Below are positions 57,409 through 64,000 of a stretch of DNA of 64,000 nucleotides, piece by piece. Location of the stretch: NCBI RefSeq assembly GCF_963678635.1, contig NC_087063.1, positions 5,358,817 through 5,422,816 of the forward strand, read 5' to 3'. The notes beneath the pieces are model-generated. The model had not been told where the DNA came from. It was given only the letters and a program-made list of their open reading frames with translations, and did not search any database. This DNA is from Symsagittifera roscoffensis. Taxonomy: Eukaryota; Xenacoelomorpha; Acoela; Convolutidae. Every line of letters begins with the position of its first letter. Positions within the stretch are counted from its first letter, which is position 1. A program made the position numbers and the translations under genes.

Positions 57409-57917
57409 AAGACTGCTCGTATCAGGGCAAAGCCCTGAAAATTGCGACTGCCTTTCAAAGTCTAAGAAGCAGTGATTACATGAAAAAAATTGAATTTAGT
57501 AAAATAAAATGAAAATTTGTATGATAAAATTTAAGGTTTTTCGTGAAAACTATCCCCCCCATACGCCATATTAAGTACAAAGTGATAAATTTTGCTCTTA
57601 TTGTAACAAATCAATTCTGGCTAATTAGCTTCCTTCAACCGATTTGGAACGATTTCTGAGACGGATTAAATCACCGCTTACGGGTTAATACGGCGAAATA
57701 TACCGCGCGTTAGTTGCCGCAAATTGGCCAAAAATGGCAATCTTTAAAACATTATAATTTTACGAAAAATGATTACAGGTAAAATATCTTTTCAAATTTA
57801 AGCTCAGGACAACAGAAACTTTCGAATGATGAAAAAATATTTGGTCAAAAAAGGCTAGTTAAAAAGTTCAATTTCGTCTGAAAAAAAAACAATCTTTTGT
57901 TACGAAAGTCGGAACAA
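57409..57917 (+). repeat. HP-family repeat, copy nearest the NERD-helicase gene
   Basis: Starts AAGACTGCTCGTATCAGGGC and ends ACGAAAGTCGGAACAA. It has the best 5' hairpin of all copies (TCAGGGCAAAGCCCTGA). It ends about 1.1 kb upstream of the ATG at 59021. Confidence 0.85.
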
Positions 57918-59020
57918 TAAGTCATTAGTGTGATTGTTTCTGTTGAGACAGGAGTCCCTTTACGAGCTAATTTTACTAATGTTTTATAATTTGTCACTGC
58001 AATTTTTCTTGGAATGGTTGTTCTTTGACTTTCGCACTTGCTTTTTTTTACATTTTTTCTATTGCTAGAACTTGTTAATTTAAATCGCGAGTTCTCAAAA
58101 TTTTTCAGTTTATTTGCGAATTGTGCAAAAACTATAAAATCCATAGCAAATTGCGTTAGTGACTTATACTGGCTTTAATTGCTCATTACGGATTCCCGAT
58201 ATGTTTTATGAGCAGGTAAAATATGCGTTAAACATGGTAGTCGTCATGATTTTTACATTTTTTAAACTGGATTTCACTTAGAAATTTTACAAGAATTCAA
58301 AAACGTGTCTTGAGGTTCCATTTAAATCTGTTTACATGTAAATCTGTTTACATAAATCTGTGCGCCCTTAAAAACCCAGTATGCCTTCATTATGAAGAAG
58401 TTGGTGGCAAATAGGAAAAATCTCGGAAAAAAACCGTTTGAGCGCTGTTGGATTTTAAAAAAAAAGTTTTTTGCAGCAATGATTTTTTAGCGATAATTCT
58501 AGCAAAAAAATATCAGGCTAATTCTTATGAACGGCGTCAAAATAAGTCTACGGTTTTTCTAAACTTTCTATCAATTTTTATTGACATTTTCATTGGTGAT
58601 ATTAAACAGTGGTGATATCGAAATGGCTGAAGTTTCCCTTTATCAGCATAACAATTTTTCCCAGTCCAATTTAAACACAAAAATTTTCTCCTAAAAAATC
58701 CGAGCAGCCTTGAGCACAAAACTGTTTCTGATGAAAAATTGGTGTGTGTAGGATGCTGGCATAACAAAATTACTGAGAGCTCTTTAGAAAAACAAGTAAG
58801 CAGATACTTATTTTTTTCTTTGTTTGATAAAATCACAAAAGCGCCTCTAACTAGCTTCAGCTATTACTCAGACGGCGAAGGCTTGAAAAACTGATTTTAA
58901 AAAAATCTAGAACTTCATAAGTTATTTAATAACTAAAACTGAATCTCGTCCGAAGCTCAAATAATAATTATTTCATAATCAAAACTGTTTTGGATGCTAT
59001 AGTCTATGTAAAGCAGAGAG
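57918..59020. other. Upstream region of the NERD-helicase gene
   Basis: No gene or clear promoter element. An in-frame TAA at 59009-59011, four codons before the ATG, supports 59021 as the start, unless a short 5' exon is spliced in. Confidence 0.45.
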
Positions 59021-62000
59021 ATGATTTTCGAAACCAAAGAAGATTTCAAAAATTACGCAAGAGATTTGTTCGAAAAACATTGTATCGACAGCGAAAAAAC
59101 TCAATTTTTTCCGGATTATGACGTGGAATCAGAAACGGCTCCGTTTTTGATTGGTTACGAACAAAATGAAGTTGATGCTATCTGGAACGTGTATTGTTCT
59201 CTGAAAACTCTGAGTGACCCTAAATTAGTTTTACATCGTGTCGCTTTTAATCATAACCAGTTCCATATATGGGATGAAAATTACAATCCAGAAGCCTGCG
59301 CTAAGTCAGAGGAAATTCCAAACTGTTCTATCGATCACCGATCAACCAAAATAAACCTAACGGATTTCGTAATAATTGGATCTGATTTTGTTGTTTTAAT
59401 AAATGTTTGTCCATGGAGCTTTGACGAGGATGAAAAAATTGAATTGGAGGACCTGAAAAACAGAATCTCAAATCTACTAAAAATGCAAGAATTGATTTTT
59501 AAAGTTTCAGACGCAAGTTCAAGTACTACTTTCTTCAAAGTTTTCAAATTTGTTGCTTTTCCCGAAACAGATTTTGTGCCTTCCATACTCAGCCAACTAC
59601 AAAACGGCGAAAACATTGGTGGCATAGCAAAAGAAGATTTATTGGATTTCGAGTTTTGGTTGGAACAAACCATCCACAATCCGACGGCGCCTCAAGCGGA
59701 ATACTTACTGGGTGACTTCAAGTTAGTTCAGGAAACTCTGTTTGCGCTTTGGCATGAAGACCGACACGGTTTGCAAAACTTAACTTCAACATTAGATGTA
59801 ATAAATCACAGAAAACAAACGAGAACACTCTATGAAGTGCCTAATAATTTTGCCTTGGGAAACTGTGACGCTGACTTTTTGACGACTGAAGCTTTAAAAC
59901 AGACAAAATTTTTGCAGAAAAGTTTGATTGAGGAATCTTCTTTTGGTTCTCTTCCGTTTGATTGTTCAATTATTCTTGATAATTTCAACAACGATTTTCT
60001 GAAAAGTTTGCTTTTGCCAACAGTATCTCGTATTTTCAACGATATTTCTTTCAACTCGAAAACCCAGTTGAAGAGCAGAGAAGATTTTTTTGAACTGGGC
60101 AATCATCTCTTCAGTTCGATTTTCTTAAGTGATGACAATTTCGCCCAAATGTTTCCAGCGTGTCCAAACCAAGTCTATATTGATCTTCCAAAAACCACTG
60201 GTCAAGAGCTCCTTTCAACCCAGAATGCATTAGATGACTTGAAAAAACAACAAGACTACGAATCGGAGGTTCGAGTTTATCGAGCTCTTGAGCAGATCCA
60301 TTCTGAAAAGATAGCCGTTTTGCACGGTCTTCGATACTCACATCATCAGTACAGAATGTGGATGACTGATCACAATGCCAAAGAATGTGCCAGCTGTAAA
60401 TCAAAAAAACTCTTACATTCCGATGAGGGCGAACATGACTTTGTAGTTCTCGGGGCAGACTATATTGCCATAATTGAAGTAAAAAACTCAAAAGAAAACG
60501 TTTCAGACAGTTCATCATCAGCAAAAGAACAGCTTGCAAATTTAGTTAATCTAATTGAAGGAGTTTCCAAAAAATCTATCCAATTACGCCATTCAAAAGA
60601 ACGGATGGCAGATGAAGCTGCTGCTTCGAAACTTGAACGAACTGTTATTTCTGCGTCGTCAAGTAACCAAAAATCAATTATTGAAAAACAACGTGTAAAC
60701 AGAATCGCCCCTAAATCAAAAATTTCGCCCGTTGTCGAATCTAAGGTAAACCAGTCTGATACATTTCATCAAGAAACAAGTAATTCGGATGAAAATGATG
60801 AAAAAACAGCGGCATGTCAAAAAGCTGTTGAATATCAAGCTACAGCAAAAACAGACCTTTCAGCGACAAAATCTTTCAAGATTGTGCGGTGCGTAGCATT
60901 TCCCGGAATTGAAAACCCTTCCACTTTAGATTTGAGTATCATTGAAAGCGAAGCAAACATAATAACTGCCAGTGATCTGGATTGTTTTTCAACTTGGTGG
61001 GACCAAAATATTGCTCATATGAAAACTGGAACTTTAGTTGAATGCCAAGGAAACTTTGAGTACGTGAAACGAGTTTTGCTTGCTATATGGGCATCAAACA
61101 ATCAAGTTCTTGACGCATCGAAAGCTGGAATTGCAAATTCAATAGTTGCTACCGATAAAAAACTTCGCGATAGTAATATCACGTTCATTAGAAAGAGAGA
61201 ACACCTGAACAATCCCGATATCAAACGAACTACTGATATTGACTCGGCAAAAGTCGCGGATAAAAATATTTTTAGTGATATCCTGAATATCAACTTTATA
61301 ACAAAGGAACAAGATAGAGTTTTTCAGAATCAATCTCGAAAGCTGATCATCACAGGCTGCACTGGTTCTGGAAAAAGTCTGATATTGCTTGCTCGAATGC
61401 TACATACAAAATTAAAAAATCCTGAGCTTCCGATGATCCTTGTTGTCTTTAACAAAATTAAATTGTTCGAGTATCAAAATATTTTCAAAAAAGTTGAAAT
61501 CGATTGCACGGATGTATCGGACGCTGATTTCAATCAATATCTATGGCGGAACACTGTCGGGGTTATTCACTGCAGCACCAACCCTGATGCCACAAAAATT
61601 CAGCAACTTCTTCAAAATTTAGATGAGAAAGTGCAGCTTTATGTCGATGATGCCCATGCCTCGAGCGTAGACTTTATACAGTTCAGCCCTACCTGCATAA
61701 CTCTTGACTTCAACCAATCTCTTCTCTCGAGGGATCAACATACCAATTGTGGTTCTTTGTTTGACTATGATATAATGTGTTTGACCCATAACTACCGCAG
61801 CACATGGGATTTGGTATCAAGTTTGACGAGATTGTCAACAGCTATTGAAGCCAAAGAAGAAACTCAGCGAAATTTTATGGAATACCAATCACAGTTGTCT
61901 CACCATCCCAGCCATGGTCATCTAATCCATGGCCCACAAAACATTATCAATGTCTTGCATTTTGAAAGCTTTGATGTAAATTCGGTTTTCACTCCTCGCT

Positions 62001-62152
62001 TTACAACTTTAATTTCATCAAAAGTACTTCCCTTTGTTCCTTTGTCAGATGAGCAATCTTTCACTGGCAGAATATTTGTAACTGATGACAGCAACGACCC
62101 ACGGATCCATATGATGTTCAACAGTTTTTTGATTTCTCCTTTTTTAAAATAA
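59021..62152 (+). CDS. Tandem NERD-domain / SF1 helicase protein (main frame, 1043 codons)
   Basis: Probable DNA/RNA-processing enzyme; I do not recognise a named animal orthologue. Two related modules come first. NERD-like 1 (about 50-250) has the fold signature (VYCSLKTL, LTDFVIIG) but Asn128 and Cys130 replace the ExK pair, so it is probably dead. NERD-like 2 (about 411-695) keeps E416, D473 in GEHDFVVLG, and E486/K488 in IIEVKNS, the expected PD-(D/E)xK-like set. Each module continues with a matching VAFP...L...W...W block (178-245 and 625-690). A Ser/Lys-rich linker (about 500-615) interrupts module 2. The SF1 helicase core follows: FITKEQ (759-764), Walker A GCTGSGKS (779-786), motif Ia VVFNK, Walker B VDDAHA (875-880), motif III LDFNQS (895-900) and NYRST (924-928). 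Motifs V and VI are missing from this frame but lie just downstream in -1. Unlike IQUB, this is one long intronless, AT-rich frame. Confidence 0.88.
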   Translation: MIFETKEDFKNYARDLFEKHCIDSEKTQFFPDYDVESETAPFLIGYEQNEVDAIWNVYCSLKTLSDPKLVLHRVAFNHNQFHIWDENYNPEACAKSEEIPNCSIDHRSTKINLTDFVIIGSDFVVLINVCPWSFDEDEKIELEDLKNRISNLLKMQELIFKVSDASSSTTFFKVFKFVAFPETDFVPSILSQLQNGENIGGIAKEDLLDFEFWLEQTIHNPTAPQAEYLLGDFKLVQETLFALWHEDRHGLQNLTSTLDVINHRKQTRTLYEVPNNFALGNCDADFLTTEALKQTKFLQKSLIEESSFGSLPFDCSIILDNFNNDFLKSLLLPTVSRIFNDISFNSKTQLKSREDFFELGNHLFSSIFLSDDNFAQMFPACPNQVYIDLPKTTGQELLSTQNALDDLKKQQDYESEVRVYRALEQIHSEKIAVLHGLRYSHHQYRMWMTDHNAKECASCKSKKLLHSDEGEHDFVVLGADYIAIIEVKNSKENVSDSSSSAKEQLANLVNLIEGVSKKSIQLRHSKERMADEAAASKLERTVISASSSNQKSIIEKQRVNRIAPKSKISPVVESKVNQSDTFHQETSNSDENDEKTAACQKAVEYQATAKTDLSATKSFKIVRCVAFPGIENPSTLDLSIIESEANIITASDLDCFSTWWDQNIAHMKTGTLVECQGNFEYVKRVLLAIWASNNQVLDASKAGIANSIVATDKKLRDSNITFIRKREHLNNPDIKRTTDIDSAKVADKNIFSDILNINFITKEQDRVFQNQSRKLIITGCTGSGKSLILLARMLHTKLKNPELPMILVVFNKIKLFEYQNIFKKVEIDCTDVSDADFNQYLWRNTVGVIHCSTNPDATKIQQLLQNLDEKVQLYVDDAHASSVDFIQFSPTCITLDFNQSLLSRDQHTNCGSLFDYDIMCLTHNYRSTWDLVSSLTRLSTAIEAKEETQRNFMEYQSQLSHHPSHGHLIHGPQNIINVLHFESFDVNSVFTPRFTTLISSKVLPFVPLSDEQSFTGRIFVTDDSNDPRIHMMFNSFLISPFLK
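62140..62146 (+). promoter_or_regulatory. Perfect slippery heptamer T TTT TTA (candidate -1 frameshift site)
   Basis: In the zero frame the codons here are TTT (62141) and TTA (62144), preceded by T, so the phase is exactly that of a U UUU UUA slippery site; AAA TAA follows. A -1 slip opens the frame holding helicase motifs V and VI. No strong downstream stem is obvious (only TTGATCAA at 62155). The same geometry could arise from loss of one T from the run. Confidence 0.5.
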
Positions 62153-62451
62153 ATTTGATCAATCCGACCTCCCATGACATATTTTCAACGGAATTCACTG
62201 CATGTTGGATTGTTTTAAATAGCTTCAGTCTTGATACACGCAGTCTTCGGCTTCTATTCAATGCAATGTCCAGAGCAAGAGTTTACTGTGAAATCTTTTT
62301 GATGCAACCTGGAAAAGTTGATGAAAACGAGCTTGAAGAATTTTTGAACATCTTCAAAGGGATGAAAATACACCATGAGTATCTTACAAATGGAACAGAA
62401 GAGGAGGGAAATGTTGTTTCAAACTTAATTCCAGAAATTCCTTTGGATTAG
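62143..62451 (+). CDS. C-terminal part of the NERD-helicase in the -1 frame (motifs V and VI)
   Basis: About 100 codons, open in the -1 frame from 62089 and ending TAG at 62449-62451. The stretch PTSHDIFSTEFTACWIVLN (62164-62220) fits SF1 motif V (HDxxGTEF-like with a hydrophobic strand), and FNAMSRARVYCEIFLM (about 62251-62300) fits motif VI with the conserved SRAR arginine. An acidic tail follows. It has no ATG of its own before motif VI and makes sense only as a continuation of the upstream frame. A complete protein would be about 1140 residues. Confidence 0.8.
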   Translation, partial: FKINLINPTSHDIFSTEFTACWIVLNSFSLDTRSLRLLFNAMSRARVYCEIFLMQPGKVDENELEEFLNIFKGMKIHHEYLTNGTEEEGNVVSNLIPEIPLD

Positions 62452-62973
62452 TTTCTGGCTATATTTAGACAATGAGTTTAGCTCATAAATCATTTCGTAG
62501 TTTTTACTTACTCATCAACGTTTGCTGTTTGTTTTGCTATTTCTTTGAGTTTTTTTTATATTTTTCTGCACTAATATAACTAACGAGATAAAATCATACG
62601 CCAATTGAAAAATAAACTCAATAGATGACTGTAGATGAAATAGCTGTAAAAACTGATTTTCTAAATAGAGTCGTTTGAGTTGTACATCCCCCTCCTCCCC
62701 CCGCCCTTCTCGGAAAGATCGGAAGGGAACAATTATTTTGCAAAGTTGAATCCATATTGGCATCACAAAAAACATATTCTGTTACACAGGCGACACTTAC
62801 ATTTTATTGTTGTAATTTAGCTTTCCAAAAGTGAGCAAACTTCGCTGGAAAAACAGAAAAGAACCTGCAAAAACGTCACTTCATGTGTAGAAATAACTGT
62901 AATTTAGTTTGAGAGAATTAGTTTACTTTTTAGCTCAAAACAGTTGCTTAGGACCAAAAGCTTTCAGAAAGTT
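62452..62973. other. 3' flank of the NERD-helicase gene
   Basis: Holds the polyadenylation signal at 62611 and a C/G-rich patch at about 62685-62730. No further gene. Confidence 0.5.
62611..62616 (+). promoter_or_regulatory. Polyadenylation signal AATAAA, NERD-helicase gene
   Basis: Canonical AATAAA 160 bp after the TAG at 62449-62451. Its position supports that stop, rather than the TAA at 62150, as the natural gene end, but does not prove it. Confidence 0.5.
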
Positions 62974-64000
62974 AACATACATACATACATACATACATAC
63001 ATACATACATACATACATACATACATACATACATACATACATACATACATACATACATACATACATACATACATACATACATACATACATACATACATAC
63101 ATACATACATACATACATACATACATACATACATACATACATACATACATACATACATACATACATACATACATACATACATACATACATACATACATAC
63201 ATACATACATACATACATACATACATACATACATACATACATACATACATACATACATACATACATACATACATACATACATACATACATACATACATAC
63301 ATACATACATACATACATACATACATACATACATACATACATACATACATACATACATACATACATACATACATACATACATACATACATACATACATAC
63401 ATACATACATACATACATACATACATACATACATACATACATACATACATACATACATACATACATACATACATACATACATACATACATACATACATAC
63501 ATACATACATACATACATACATACATACATACATACATACATACATACATACATACATACATACATACATACATACATACATACATACATACATACATAC
63601 ATACATACATACATACATACATACATACATACATACATACATACATACATACATACATACATACATACATACATACATACATACATACATACATACATAC
63701 ATACATACATACATACATACATACATACATACATACATACATACATACATACATACATACATACATACATACATACATACATACATACATACATACATAC
63801 ATACATACATACATACATACATACATACATACATACATACATACATACATACATACATACATACATACATACATACATACATACATACATACATACATAC
63901 ATACATACATACATACATACATACATACATACATACATACATACATACATACATACATACATACATACATACATACATACATACATACATACATACATAC
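62974..64000. repeat. (ACAT)n microsatellite, over 1 kb, running off the window
   Basis: About 256 uninterrupted ACAT units with no visible variant. The three long minus-strand frames (Met-Tyr-Val-Cys repeats) are artefacts: 4 bp is not a multiple of 3 and neither ACAT strand contains a stop in any frame. Confidence 0.97.

Noticed and set aside
59335-62175. Several 60-142 codon frames antisense to the NERD-helicase gene
   Set aside because: They are shadows of the long plus-strand frame, with no domain and no start context.
62935-63998. Three overlapping 340-351 codon minus-strand frames of Met-Tyr-Val-Cys repeats
   Set aside because: They are a translation artefact of the ACAT microsatellite, which has no stop in any frame.

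Overview
This is a stretch of AT-rich animal nuclear DNA. Three things point to a metazoan. There is a clear orthologue of the ciliary gene IQUB, split into 13 exons with GT-AG introns. There is a decayed BEL/Pao retrotransposon, a group known from animals. The DNA is also crowded with DNA-transposon debris (hAT-like, MULE/FLYWCH and several short inverted-repeat families), microsatellites and G/C homopolymers. I cannot place the species; a marine invertebrate is plausible but unproven.

Layout. Bases 1-19387 hold no gene I can support: scattered short inverted-repeat elements, four copies of a hairpin-ended repeat family (called HP here), and a patchwork of diverged duplications at about 14.8-18.1 kb. 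Bases 19388-40756 (+) are the IQUB gene. Its 13 exons add up to 2775 nt, an exact multiple of three, encoding 924 residues: a long acidic N-terminus, a ubiquitin-like domain, an IQ motif and a conserved C-terminal half with a CxxC...CxxC pair. Its introns are a refuge for mobile and repeated DNA: C/G-tract inverted-repeat elements, a 437-bp element with triplicated inverted ends, a field of ATAATCGATTAT palindromes, a broken FLYWCH-MULE transposase on the minus strand, and an 18-bp tandem repeat. Bases 40757-58900 are again gene-poor: more HP copies (two facing each other), a second short inverted-repeat family, a hAT-like element with a visible 8-bp target duplication, a BEL/Pao integrase pseudogene with odd flanking duplications, and a 141-bp tandem array.

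Bases 59021-62451 (+) hold the most interesting gene. It is a single uninterrupted 1043-codon reading frame with two NERD-type nuclease modules (the first apparently dead, the second with its acidic/Lys set intact) followed by an SF1 (UvrD-like) helicase core. The frame stops two codons after a perfect T TTT TTA heptamer. Helicase motifs V and VI lie just downstream in the -1 frame. So the gene either uses programmed -1 frameshifting, has just lost one T, or carries a homopolymer error. I do not recognise this architecture as a named animal protein; NERD-helicase combinations are better known from prokaryotes.

The window ends in more than 1 kb of uninterrupted (ACAT)n.

The two genes show no functional link. 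IQUB is an axonemal (radial spoke) protein. The NERD-helicase is probably a nucleic-acid processing or genome-defence factor (inference only).
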